The notes under the pieces were generated by a model, which made no database searches, was not told the DNA's origin, and saw only the letters and a list, made by a program, of their open reading frames with translations. Below are positions 52,759 to 60,718 of a stretch of 60,718 nucleotides of DNA, in pieces. The stretch comes from Shewanella nanhaiensis. Lineage in GTDB: Bacteria; Pseudomonadota; Gammaproteobacteria; Enterobacterales; Shewanellaceae. Both the position numbers and the translations under genes were made by a program. The first letter of the stretch is position 1. Each line of letters starts with the position of its first letter. Where the stretch lies: positions 1 through 60,718 of the forward strand of contig NZ_JAHZST010000014.1 of the NCBI RefSeq assembly GCF_019457885.1. The letters are read 5' to 3'.

Positions 52759-53883
52759 ATGGTAGACAAGAAACTCAGTGGTGCAGGTCTTCGTGGTCAA
52801 AGTGCAGGGGAGACATCACTTTGTACTGTGGGTAAGTCAGGTTCAGGATTAACTTATTGCGGTTATGATGTGGCCGACTTAGCTGACAACGCGACTTTTG
52901 AAGAGGTGGCATACCTACTGTTTAATGGTGAGTTACCTAATCGAGCACAGCTTGATGCCTATAAAACAGAGTTGATGGCGATGCGTGACCTACCTCAGGC
53001 ATTAAAAGAGGTATTACAACGTATCCCTGCCGATGCTCATCCAATGGATGTGATGCGTACTGGTTGCTCATTTCTAGGTAATTTAGAGCCTGAAAATAAC
53101 TTTAGTGAACAAAACCAAGCTGCTAACCGTCTACTTGCCGCTTTCCCTGCAATCATGTGCTACTGGTACAAGTTCTCTCATGACGGAGTTGAGATTAATT
53201 GTGTCACTGATGAAGATTCACTCGGTGGCCACTTCTTGCACCTGTTAAATGGCAAAACCCCTTCAGAGCAACATAGGCGCGTAATGGATGTGTCGCTGAT
53301 CCTCTACGCTGAGCATGAGTTCAATGCTTCAACCTTTACTGCTCGTGTGTGTGCTTCGACTCTATCTGACATGTTCTCATGTATCACAGGGGCTATCGGT
53401 ACACTTCGTGGTCCTCTGCATGGCGGCGCAAATGAAGCGGCAATGGATATGATCCAGAAGTTTAGCTCGCCTGCAGATGCCAAGGCGCAGATGGCGGGTA
53501 TGCTTGAGCGTAAAGAGAAGATCATGGGCTTTGGTCATGCGATTTACCGTACCTCTGATCCACGTAATGTGATCATTAAGGCGTGGTCTGAAAAGCTAGC
53601 ACAGGAAAATGGTGACACCTCACTATATGATATCTCAGTGGCTTGTGAAGAGTTTATGTGGGACACCAAGAAGCTATTTTGTAATGCTGATTTCTTTCAC
53701 GCGTCGGCTTATCACTTTATGGGCATTCCTACTAAGTTGTTCACGCCTATATTTGTCTGCTCGCGTCTTACGGGGTGGGCCGCTCATGTGATGGAGCAGC
53801 GCTCTAATAACCGTATTATTCGTCCAAGTGCGGATTACACAGGATCTGAGCCAAGAATGGTTAAGCCTATCGCTGAAAGATAG
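52759..53883 (+). CDS. prpC: 2-methylcitrate synthase
   Basis: Condenses propionyl-CoA with oxaloacetate to give 2-methylcitrate. The 374 residues are of the short citrate synthase type. It has GPLHGGANEAAMDM and MGFGHAIYRTSDPR, which hold the catalytic His residues, with the catalytic Asp expected in CNADFFHASAYHFMGIP. The N-terminal GLRGQSAGETSLCTVGKSG is typical of PrpC. It follows prpB by 106 bp. Confidence 0.96.
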   Translation: MVDKKLSGAGLRGQSAGETSLCTVGKSGSGLTYCGYDVADLADNATFEEVAYLLFNGELPNRAQLDAYKTELMAMRDLPQALKEVLQRIPADAHPMDVMRTGCSFLGNLEPENNFSEQNQAANRLLAAFPAIMCYWYKFSHDGVEINCVTDEDSLGGHFLHLLNGKTPSEQHRRVMDVSLILYAEHEFNASTFTARVCASTLSDMFSCITGAIGTLRGPLHGGANEAAMDMIQKFSSPADAKAQMAGMLERKEKIMGFGHAIYRTSDPRNVIIKAWSEKLAQENGDTSLYDISVACEEFMWDTKKLFCNADFFHASAYHFMGIPTKLFTPIFVCSRLTGWAAHVMEQRSNNRIIRPSADYTGSEPRMVKPIAER

Positions 53884-53907
53884 TAGTAATAATTATCATA
53901 TTTTTTG

Positions 53908-53933
53908 ATGGGGTTAGAAACTCCTAACCCCAT
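53908..53933. other. Strong hairpin between prpC and acnD
   Basis: ATGGGGTTAG (53908-53917) and its exact complement (53924-53933) enclose a 6-base loop. A T run lies before it on the plus strand, not after, so it is not a standard terminator. It may stabilise the prpBC transcript or cause partial termination. Confidence 0.55.
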
Positions 53934-54056
53934 AATGATTGAATTTCTATTTATCAACTAATAATAAAGACTTTTTATCTATCAAATAATTTCATCTAAC
54001 TATCGATATTTGGCCGATAAACAGCATTAAACCAGTATGTGAGCTGGGGATATCTT

Positions 54057-56666
54057 ATGAATACAAGTTACCGTAAATCTTTACCGGATACCGATCTCGA
54101 TTACTTCGACACTCGTGCCGCCGTTGAGGCTATCAGCCCTGGTGCCTATGATAAGCTGCCGTATACCTCCCGTGTATATGCTGAAAACCTCGTTCGCCGC
54201 TGTGAGCCTGCAAAATTAACAGATTCCTTAAAACAGATTATTAACCGTCAACGTGATCTGGATTTCCCTTGGTACCCAGCACGTGTAGTTTGTCATGATA
54301 TTTTAGGTCAGACAGCGCTGGTGGATCTCGCTGGGTTGCGCGATGCCATTGCTGATAAAGGCGGCGACCCTTCCAAGGTAAATCCTGTGGTACCGACACA
54401 GCTGATTGTGGATCACTCATTAGCGGTAGAGCATGCAGGTTTTGAGAAGGACGCGTTCGATAAGAACCGCGCCATTGAAGACAGACGTAATGACGATAGA
54501 TTTCATTTTATCAACTGGACCAAAACAGCCTTTAAGAATATCGATGTGATCCAGCCGGGTAACGGCATTATGCATCAGATCAATCTTGAGAAGATGTCAC
54601 CTGTGATCCAAGCCCGTGATGGCGTGGCTTTTCCAGACACCTTGGTAGGAACAGACAGTCATACTCCCCATGTGGATGCATTAGGTGTGATAGCAATTGG
54701 AGTTGGTGGACTTGAAGCTGAGAGTGTCATGCTTGGCCGCCCCTCCTATATGCGTCTTCCTGATATCGTCGGTGTTGAGCTGGTGGGTAAGCGTCAAAGT
54801 GGGATCACTGCAACCGATATCGTACTGGCTATCACTGAGTTTTTACGCAGCGAGAAGGTGGTGTCTACCTATCTTGAATTCTTCGGTGAAGGCGCTTTCG
54901 CGCTTACACTTGGAGACCGAGCGACTATCTCAAATATGACGCCTGAGTTTGGCGCTACAGCGGCCATGTTCTACATCGATGATAAAACCATAGACTACCT
55001 TAAGTTGACTGGTCGAGATGATGCTCAAGTAAAACTGGTTGAAACCTATGCTAAAGTCAGTGGGTTATGGGCTGATAGCCTTAAAAATGCTGAGTATGAG
55101 CGGGTGCTAAAATTTGATTTATCATCGGTTGGCCGTAATATTGCGGGACCTTCAAATCCGCACCGCCGTGTTGCGACCAATGAGCTTGTTAAGAGTGGTA
55201 TCGCAGGTGTGGTAGAGAACGAAGAGGGCTTAATGCCCGATGGCGCTTGTATCATTGCAGCTATTACTAGCTGTACCAACACCTCAAACCCTCGAAATGT
55301 GATAGCAGCCGGTCTGCTTGCGCGTAACGCGAATGCCAAAGGCTTAACGCGTAAGCCTTGGGTTAAAACCTCTTTAGCACCAGGATCCAAAGCGGTACAA
55401 CTCTACCTTGAAGATGCCAACTTGTTACCTGAGCTAGAAAGCCTTGGTTTTGGTATTGTTGGATTTGCCTGTACCACTTGTAATGGCATGAGTGGAGCAC
55501 TTGACCCTGTTATTCAACAAGAGGTGATCGACAGAGATCTTTACGCCACAGCAGTGCTTTCTGGTAATCGTAATTTCGATGGCCGTATTCATCCCTACGC
55601 TAAACAAGCGTTCTTGGCTTCACCACCGCTAGTGGTGGCCTATGCCATTGCAGGAACAATACGTTTCGACATCGAGAGAGACAGCTTAGGCACAGACTCT
55701 CAAGGCAATGAGATCACACTCAAAGATATCTGGCCATCGGATGAAGAGATTGATTCGGTCGTCGAGGCGAGCGTAAAACCTGAGCAGTTCCGTAAAGTGT
55801 ATGAGCCTATGTTTGACATTAAAGTTGAGTATGGAACAAACAATAATCCGCAGTATGATTGGCGACCACAGAGTACCTATATCCGTCGTCCTCCTTATTG
55901 GGAAGGAGCACTGGCTGGTGAGAGGAGTATGAAAGGGATGCGTCCCTTAGCGGTACTGGGTGACAACATCACAACAGATCACTTGTCTCCTTCAAATGCG
56001 ATCATGCTCAACAGTGCAGCTGGTGCGTATTTAGATAAGATGGGTCTACCTGAGGTGGACTTTAACTCCTACGCAACTCACCGCGGCGATCACTTGACAG
56101 CGCAGCGCGCCACTTTTGCTAACCCAAAGCTCTTTAATGAGATGGTAACCACATTGGGTAAAAATGGAGAGGCTGAAGTTAAGCAGGGTTCATTAGCTCG
56201 TATTGAGCCAGAAGGTGAAGTCTCACGCATGTGGGAGGCGATTGAAACCTACATGGAGCGTAAGCAGCCACTGATCATCATTGCTGGTGCTGATTACGGT
56301 CAAGGTTCAAGCCGTGACTGGGCCGCTAAAGGTGTTCGTCTTGCTGGCGTTGAAGTGATTGTGGCAGAAGGGTTTGAGCGTATTCACCGTACTAATTTAG
56401 TGGGAATGGGCGTATTACCTCTTGAGTTCACAGGTGGTGAAAACCGCCATACCTATCAAATCGATGGTACAGAAACCTTTGATGTGGTTGGAGAGCGAAC
56501 TCCTGGTGCTAGGTTAACGCTTATTATCACCCGTAAAAACGGCGAGTCTGTTAAGGTTCCGGTTAAGTGCCGTTTAGGTACCGCAGAGGAGGTCTCTATT
56601 TATGAAGCTGGCGGTATTTTGCAGCGTTTTGCTCAAGATTTCCTTGAGTCTTCATCTGTTGCCTAA
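54057..56666 (+). CDS. acnD: Fe/S-dependent 2-methylcitrate dehydratase AcnD
   Basis: Aconitase-like enzyme dehydrating 2-methylcitrate to an aconitate form that needs PrpF for isomerisation. The 869 residues have the iron-sulfur ligands Cys406 (in TSCTNTSNPRN) and Cys472 and Cys475 (in ACTTCNGMSG). The C-terminal swivel domain contains GADYGQGSSRDWAAKG. The ATG at 54057 gives MNTSYRKSLPDTDLDYFDTR, matching known AcnD starts, with GGGGAT upstream; an earlier GTG is rejected. This AcnD/PrpF pair replaces PrpD. Confidence 0.97.
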   Translation: MNTSYRKSLPDTDLDYFDTRAAVEAISPGAYDKLPYTSRVYAENLVRRCEPAKLTDSLKQIINRQRDLDFPWYPARVVCHDILGQTALVDLAGLRDAIADKGGDPSKVNPVVPTQLIVDHSLAVEHAGFEKDAFDKNRAIEDRRNDDRFHFINWTKTAFKNIDVIQPGNGIMHQINLEKMSPVIQARDGVAFPDTLVGTDSHTPHVDALGVIAIGVGGLEAESVMLGRPSYMRLPDIVGVELVGKRQSGITATDIVLAITEFLRSEKVVSTYLEFFGEGAFALTLGDRATISNMTPEFGATAAMFYIDDKTIDYLKLTGRDDAQVKLVETYAKVSGLWADSLKNAEYERVLKFDLSSVGRNIAGPSNPHRRVATNELVKSGIAGVVENEEGLMPDGACIIAAITSCTNTSNPRNVIAAGLLARNANAKGLTRKPWVKTSLAPGSKAVQLYLEDANLLPELESLGFGIVGFACTTCNGMSGALDPVIQQEVIDRDLYATAVLSGNRNFDGRIHPYAKQAFLASPPLVVAYAIAGTIRFDIERDSLGTDSQGNEITLKDIWPSDEEIDSVVEASVKPEQFRKVYEPMFDIKVEYGTNNNPQYDWRPQSTYIRRPPYWEGALAGERSMKGMRPLAVLGDNITTDHLSPSNAIMLNSAAGAYLDKMGLPEVDFNSYATHRGDHLTAQRATFANPKLFNEMVTTLGKNGEAEVKQGSLARIEPEGEVSRMWEAIETYMERKQPLIIIAGADYGQGSSRDWAAKGVRLAGVEVIVAEGFERIHRTNLVGMGVLPLEFTGGENRHTYQIDGTETFDVVGERTPGARLTLIITRKNGESVKVPVKCRLGTAEEVSIYEAGGILQRFAQDFLESSSVA

Positions 56667-56715
56667 GTTTATTTGTCTGCTTGACGACTTGGTTGTTAAT
56701 TATTAGGTATTTATC

Positions 56716-56735
56716 GTGGCGCTCTATTGCGCCAC
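56716..56735 (+). other. Hairpin between acnD and prpF
   Basis: GTGGCGC (56716-56722) and GCGCCAC (56729-56735) form a GC-rich stem with a 6-base loop, 22 bp before the prpF ATG. There is no T run, and it lies close to the prpF ribosome binding site AAAGGG. It may affect the relative level of the two proteins. Confidence 0.5.
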
Positions 56736-56757
56736 TCTTCATTAAAGGGTGATATTT

Positions 56758-57975
56758 ATGTTTCATGATGAGAAAGGTAAGACTGTATTTTCTCCTCAGA
56801 TAAAAGTACCTGCGACCTATATACGTGGTGGCACGAGTAAAGGAGTCTTCTTTAATCTTGAGGACCTGCCTGTGCAGGCTCAAGTTGCGGGTAAAGCCCG
56901 CGACGCACTGCTGCTGAGAGTGATCGGCAGTCCAGATCCTTACGGGAAGCAAACTGATGGTATGGGAGGCGCGACCTCAAGTACCAGTAAAACAGTCATT
57001 ATCTCCAAAAGTAGTCAGCAAGATCACGATGTTGACTATTTGTTTGGGCAGGTTGCCATTGATAAGCCTTTCGTTGATTGGAGTGGTAACTGCGGTAATC
57101 TGTCTGCGGCTGTCGGTTCATTTGCTATTAGCAGTGGCTTAGTTGATGCTAGTCGAGTTCCCGATAATGGCATTGCTGTGGTGCGAATTTGGCAAGCCAA
57201 TATCAGTAAAACCATTATTGCTCATGTTCCCATGACGGATGGTGAAGTCCAGGAAACCGGTGACTTTGAGCTGGATGGCGTCACTTTTCCAGCTGCCGAA
57301 GTGCAAGTTGAATTTATGGATCCCGCCGATGGTGATAGCTCCATGTTTCCAACGGGGAACCTAGTGGATGAGTTAGCCCTACCTATCGATGTTATTGCAG
57401 CAGGTAGTGTTAATGCGACAATGATCAATGCTGGGATCCCGACGATCTTTATCAATGCAAGCGATCTTGGTTATACTGGTGCAGAGCTTCAAGATGACAT
57501 TAATAGTGATGCCGAGGTCCTTAAGCGCTTTGAAACAATCCGAGCACATGGCGCTGTTAAAATGGGGCTTATTAGCCATATTGATGAAGCGGCAGGCCGA
57601 CAACATACACCTAAGGTTGCCATCGTTGGCAAGGCTTGTGATTACATCTCTTCAAGTGGAAAAAGGGTTCTAGCGACTGAGATAGACTTGAATGTTAGAG
57701 CGCTATCTATGGGGAAACTGCATCATGCCATGATGGGCACTGCGGCTGTTGCTATTGGAACTGCGGCCGCTATCCCGGGCACGCTAGTGAATACTGCAGC
57801 TGGTGGTGGCGAACGTGAGTCTGTTCATTTCGGCCATCCATCAGGTACATTGACTGTGGGAGCTGAGGCGAAATGCATTGATAATGAGTGGCGCGTAACT
57901 AAGGCTGTCATGAGTAGAAGCGCACGCGTATTAATGGAAGGATGGGTGAGAGTGCCTGGTGATACACTCATTTAG
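56758..57975 (+). CDS. prpF: 2-methylaconitate isomerase PrpF
   Basis: Converts the aconitate isomer made by AcnD into the cis form used for hydration. The 405 residues have the PrpF start KVPATYIRGGTSKGVFF and the segments DWSGNCGNLSAAVGSFA, FMDPADGDSSMFPTGN and GKLHHAMMGTAAVAI, typical of the diaminopimelate epimerase-like fold. AAAGGG lies eight bases before the ATG at 56758, which is preferred over a GTG nine bases earlier. Last gene of the operon. Confidence 0.96.
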   Translation: MFHDEKGKTVFSPQIKVPATYIRGGTSKGVFFNLEDLPVQAQVAGKARDALLLRVIGSPDPYGKQTDGMGGATSSTSKTVIISKSSQQDHDVDYLFGQVAIDKPFVDWSGNCGNLSAAVGSFAISSGLVDASRVPDNGIAVVRIWQANISKTIIAHVPMTDGEVQETGDFELDGVTFPAAEVQVEFMDPADGDSSMFPTGNLVDELALPIDVIAAGSVNATMINAGIPTIFINASDLGYTGAELQDDINSDAEVLKRFETIRAHGAVKMGLISHIDEAAGRQHTPKVAIVGKACDYISSSGKRVLATEIDLNVRALSMGKLHHAMMGTAAVAIGTAAAIPGTLVNTAAGGGERESVHFGHPSGTLTVGAEAKCIDNEWRVTKAVMSRSARVLMEGWVRVPGDTLI

Positions 57976-57991
57976 ATAAACAGCTTAAGTT

Positions 57992-58025
57992 AAAGGCCGA
58001 CTTCTATTATAGGAGTCGGCCTTTT
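57992..58025. terminator. Bidirectional terminator between prpF and ribE
   Basis: AAAGGCCGACT (57992-58002) and AGTCGGCCTTT (58014-58024) form an 11-bp stem with flanking A and T runs, between two converging genes. Confidence 0.85.
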
Positions 58026-58046
58026 AAACTTAGAAATTGAGACTAT

Positions 58047-58661
58047 CTATATATTGGCTCTTTTGGCAAGCACACGCTCAACGGTGTCGACAATGGCTTG
58101 GGTTTGACTGTCTATCTCGACATTTAATGTCTCACCCGCTTTGATCATATCAAGATTGGTGAGTTTTAAGGTCTCTGGAATAAGGTGCAGCATAAAGCTA
58201 GTTTCTGTGACTTCACCAACCGTTAAACTACAACCATTTACGCCAACAAAACCTTTATAAAGAATGTAGTTCATCCACTTAGGATCGACTTCGAGTTTTA
58301 TATCAAAATGAGCCTGGGTATGGCTCACTTCCAAAACTCTCGCTTGAGTATGTATATGACCGGAAAGAATGTGGCCACCAATCTCGCTGCCAAAGGTTAA
58401 TGAGCGTTCAATATTAACCTTAGAACCAAGTTGTAAATTTGAGAGGTTAGTCACACTCAAGGTCTCTTCCATTACATCGAAAAACACCCTATCATCAGCA
58501 ATTCGTGTAACCGTTAAACAGACACCGTTGTTCGCAACACTTGCGCCTGTTATGAGCCCTTCACGTAAATCGGGTTTCATAGCGATCTCTAGCGTATTTA
58601 AGCCATCTTTCTTATTTATCGCAACCACTTCGCACGTGGCTTGAACTATACCTGTAAACAT
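58047..58661 (-). CDS. ribE: Riboflavin synthase, alpha subunit
   Basis: Makes riboflavin from two molecules of 6,7-dimethyl-8-ribityllumazine. The start MFTGIVQATCEVV is the family hallmark, so I chose the ATG at 58661 over one nine codons earlier. Two lumazine-binding repeats are visible: GLITGASVANNGVCLTVTRI and MNYILYKGFVGVNGCSLTVG. Length 204 residues. It is divergent from norM with only 31 bp between the two starts, the same arrangement as in E. coli. Confidence 0.96.
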   Translation of the reverse strand: MFTGIVQATCEVVAINKKDGLNTLEIAMKPDLREGLITGASVANNGVCLTVTRIADDRVFFDVMEETLSVTNLSNLQLGSKVNIERSLTFGSEIGGHILSGHIHTQARVLEVSHTQAHFDIKLEVDPKWMNYILYKGFVGVNGCSLTVGEVTETSFMLHLIPETLKLTNLDMIKAGETLNVEIDSQTQAIVDTVERVLAKRANI

Positions 58662-58692
58662 ATTTTCTCTCGTCAGAATTAAAGGCATTTTA

Positions 58693-60069
58693 ATGAATCA
58701 TTACGGCTTTCAGGCCAAACGTTTAGTGCAGCTTGCACTTCCCGTTCTTATTGCACAAGTTACTCAAACCATGATGGGCTTTATTGATACCGTCATGGCG
58801 GGTCGAGTGAGCGCGGTAGATATGGCCGCAGTCGCTATCGGAACCAGCTTGTGGCTACCTGCGCTACTGTTTGTGCAAGGCTTACTGCTCGCATTTACAC
58901 CGGTATTTGCTCACCACCATGGGGCTAATAACCAAAAGGCTATTCAACCACTCGCTTTTCAAGCAGGTTATATTGCCATAATTGGTAGTCTAGGTGTGAT
59001 CCTGTTTCTTAGTTTTGCAGAAAACATCTTCACCATGATGGAGTTGGAGCCTGAATTGGCCCGTTTGAGTATCGGCTATCTAGAGGGTTTTGCTTGGGGC
59101 GTACCTGCTTTTGTTCTTTATCAAGTATTAAGAGGATGCAGCGAGGGGATCTCTTATACCTTACCGACCATGATAATAGGTTTTGTAGGGCTTGCTGTGA
59201 ATATTCCTGCTAACTATATATTTATCTATGGCCATTTTGGTATGCCCGCTATGGGAGGCGCTGGTTGTGGTCTAGCAACTGCATTAGTTTTTTGGGCCAT
59301 GTTCGTTGCTATGGTTGTGTATATGCAACTACATAAAAAGTTTGCAGAGTTAGCGCCTTTTAAGTCATTTCATAAACCGCATCTCTCTACAATATGGGAT
59401 ATGACTAAGCATGGTTTTCCCATCGCAATGGCACTTTTTTTTGAAGTAAGCCTGTTTGCTGTTATTGCACTACTGTTAGCTCCCTTAGGCGCTAATGTGG
59501 TTGCGGGTCATCAAATTGCTCTGAATTTCTCATCTATTGTGTTTATGTTGCCTTTGTCTATCGGCATTGCGGTATCGATTCGCGTGGGATATTACTTAGG
59601 GCAAGATAAAACTGAGATCTCTGCCTTGATTGCCAAACTAGGTTTAGGTATCTCCTTTACATTAGCTATGGTGACTGCGGTCATTACAGTTCTGTTTAGA
59701 ACTGAAATTGCTTATCTATATAACGATAACCCAGAAGTGGTGACATTAGCAGGAAGCTTAATGTTCCTTGCTGCTCTTTATCAATTATCTGACTCGGTAC
59801 AAGTTGTCGCGGCGGGGGCGTTAAGAGGATATAAGGACACAAGAAGTGCTTTTTATATCACTTTGTTCTCCTATTGGGCTATTGGCATGTTGCTAGGTTA
59901 TACATTAGCAAGAACAGATCTTATCGTGCCAGCTATGGGGGCTCATGGTTTCTGGATAGGATTAATCGCTGGCTTAACGACTGCGGCAGTGCTGTTTGCT
60001 TTAAGGTTACGCTATATTCAAAAGCGAGGTTTCTTTAAAGAGGCAATTGTAGATGCCTCAGATGCATAG
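58693..60069 (+). CDS. norM: MATE-family multidrug exporter NorM
   Basis: Inner-membrane antiporter exporting drugs and dyes in exchange for Na+ or H+. The 458 residues form 12 hydrophobic helices in two related halves. Typical features are LALPVLIAQVTQTMMGFIDT (first helix, residues about 12-31), VMAGRVSAVDMAAVAIG and AGHQIALNFSSIVFMLPLSI. It shares a 31-bp divergent region with ribE, so the two promoters must overlap the opposite coding start. It is followed by a terminator. Confidence 0.95.
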   Translation: MNHYGFQAKRLVQLALPVLIAQVTQTMMGFIDTVMAGRVSAVDMAAVAIGTSLWLPALLFVQGLLLAFTPVFAHHHGANNQKAIQPLAFQAGYIAIIGSLGVILFLSFAENIFTMMELEPELARLSIGYLEGFAWGVPAFVLYQVLRGCSEGISYTLPTMIIGFVGLAVNIPANYIFIYGHFGMPAMGGAGCGLATALVFWAMFVAMVVYMQLHKKFAELAPFKSFHKPHLSTIWDMTKHGFPIAMALFFEVSLFAVIALLLAPLGANVVAGHQIALNFSSIVFMLPLSIGIAVSIRVGYYLGQDKTEISALIAKLGLGISFTLAMVTAVITVLFRTEIAYLYNDNPEVVTLAGSLMFLAALYQLSDSVQVVAAGALRGYKDTRSAFYITLFSYWAIGMLLGYTLARTDLIVPAMGAHGFWIGLIAGLTTAAVLFALRLRYIQKRGFFKEAIVDASDA

Positions 60070-60092
60070 TTAAATTGTGTATTTTAAATCGT

Positions 60093-60119
60093 AAAAAGAA
60101 GCCAAATTGGCTTCTTTTT
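60093..60119 (+). terminator. Terminator of norM
   Basis: AAAAAGAAGCCAA and TTGGCTTCTTTTT form a near-perfect stem ending in a T run, 23 bp after the norM stop. Confidence 0.85.
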
Positions 60120-60190
60120 ACTTAATATGCACTATAAAAGAGCAAGTTGAGCAGCAAAGCAACACTTAAACTTAAATATGACATTTTTAC

Positions 60191-60218
60191 TTGCAACAAA
60201 AACTGTATCCCGTATTAT
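60191..60218 (+). promoter_or_regulatory. Probable promoter of the tRNA array
   Basis: TTGCAA (60191-60196), a 16-bp gap and TATTAT (60213-60218) are followed by the GC-rich stretch AGCGCTCG, typical of the discriminator of stringently controlled stable RNA promoters. It lies about 50 bp before the first tRNA-like unit. Confidence 0.6.
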
Positions 60219-60265
60219 AGCGCTCGTTCCAAGGCAATAGCCGAAAGGACAGTTAGTAACACAGT

Positions 60266-60369
60266 CGCGGGATGGGGCAGTTAAAAGCTACTCAGGCTCA
60301 ACTCTTATATAAAACATGGCGAAGGTCGTTGCCAAGCTTTTATAAAAAGTGATCCGGCTCCCGCAACCA
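60266..60369 (+). pseudogene. tRNA-fMet-like element, copy A, with two insertions
   Basis: The 5' end CGCGGGATGGGGCAG and 3' end ATCCGGCTCCCGCAACCA match the initiator tRNA at the end of this window, and GAAGGTCGTTG matches its variable and T-arm region. The anticodon stem-loop and T loop are replaced by longer AT-rich sequence, so the unit is 104 nt instead of 77 and has no CAU anticodon. The two insertions can pair: TATAAAA (60308-60314) with TTTTATA (60338-60344), and TGGC (60317-60320) with GCCA (60331-60334). It could not work as a normal tRNA. Acceptor ends still pair. Confidence 0.8.
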
Positions 60370-60371
60370 AT

Positions 60372-60448
60372 ACAACCGTAGCTCAGTTGGTTAGAGCACT
60401 ACCTTGACATGGTAGGGGTCGGTGGTTCGAATCCACTCGGTTGTACCA
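60372..60448 (+). tRNA. tRNA-Val (anticodon GAC)
   Basis: A full 77-nt cloverleaf. The acceptor arms are ACAACCG and CGGTTGT, followed by A and encoded CCA. The D arm has AGCTCAGTTGGTTAGAGC, and the T arm has GGTTCGAATCC. The anticodon GAC is at 60406-60408 in the loop CTTGACA. It starts 2 bp after the end of the tRNA-like copy A. The A1-U72 closing pair is unusual for tRNA-Val but can form. Confidence 0.93.
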
Positions 60449-60492
60449 ATTCTTTGTAAGTAGAATCAAAATAACTTATAGCGTTTATCGGA

Positions 60493-60597
60493 CGCGGGAT
60501 GGAGTAGTATAAAAGCTACTCGGACTCAACTCTTATATAAAACATAGCGAAGGTCGTTGCCAAGCTTTTGTAAAGAGTAATCCGGTTTTCGCAACCA
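60493..60597 (+). pseudogene. tRNA-fMet-like element, copy B, with two insertions
   Basis: A 105-nt copy closely related to copy A, with the same insertions in the anticodon and T arms. The start is CGCGGGATGGAGTAG and the end is GGTTTTCGCAACCA, so acceptor pairing is weaker than in copy A. The pairing between the insertions is mostly kept, with a G-U pair (TATAAAA with TTTTGTA) and one mismatch in the TAGC/GCCA part. It is followed by a spacer similar to the one after tRNA-Val. Confidence 0.8.
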
Positions 60598-60642
60598 ATT
60601 CTTTTATAGCAGAATCAAAACAGTTATTAGCAATAAAACAGT

Positions 60643-60718
<76 letters not shown>

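Noticed and set aside
56596..56952. 118-codon minus-strand frame across the acnD-prpF junction
   Set aside because: Crosses two well-supported genes on the other strand and has no recognisable features.
58662..58688. Nine-codon N-terminal extension of riboflavin synthase
   Set aside because: The family begins MFTGIV; the extension would also reach to within 5 bp of the norM start.

Overview
The window reads as the chromosome of a marine gammaproteobacterium, most likely Shewanella. The reasons are the pykA / hexR / zwf-pgl-edd-eda arrangement, a methylcitrate operon led by a GntR-type regulator with acnD and prpF, a divergent ribE/norM pair and protein sequences that read as Shewanella-like. 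This assignment is inference from gene order and recognised families; no search was run.

Region 1 (1-7710) is central carbon metabolism. pykA and hexR lie on the minus strand, and zwf-pgl-edd-eda forms a tight plus-strand operon that converts glucose-6-phosphate to pyruvate and glyceraldehyde-3-phosphate by the Entner-Doudoroff route. HexR-like sites lie in the hexR-zwf gap and upstream of pykA. Region 2 (7734-15828) holds an ecotin-type periplasmic protease inhibitor, a DmeF-like cation efflux pump with a MarR/AdcR-like regulator and a striking double operator, an EptA-type lipid A phosphoethanolamine transferase, a GGEEF diguanylate cyclase, and a large Pat-type acyl-CoA synthetase/GNAT protein. 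An AT-rich stretch of 837 bp without a convincing gene follows.

Region 3 (16666-49755) is a complete type VI secretion system in the same gene order as the Vibrio cholerae VAS cluster: tssB-tssC-tssE-tssF-tssG-tagH-tssJ-tssK-tssL-clpV-vasH-tagO-tssA-tssM, a terminator, vasL, then hcp, vgrG and two effector modules. The hcp gene has a clear sigma-54 type promoter preceded by three 15-bp repeats that look like binding sites for VasH. Module 1 is a PAAR-lipase with an ankyrin-repeat exported protein as its probable immunity. Module 2 has two DUF4123 adaptors, a 1719-residue RHS protein with a C-terminal WHH-type nuclease tip, and a small AT-rich probable immunity gene. A frameshifted 5' fragment of an Hsp70 (HscC-like) gene lies directly after the immunity gene.

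Region 4 (50035-57975) has an unrecognised minus-strand gene and then the 2-methylcitrate pathway for propionyl-CoA: a GntR regulator with ATTGTCGACAAT operators over its own promoter, prpB, prpC, acnD and prpF. Region 5 (58047-60718) has ribE, norM and the start of a tRNA array: tRNA-Val(GAC) and initiator tRNA-Met(CAU), interleaved with two odd 104-105 nt tRNA-fMet-like sequences carrying paired insertions. The most unusual observations are these tRNA-like repeats, the hcp promoter with repeats, the dmeF double operator with its AdcR-like regulator, and the effector end of the T6SS cluster.
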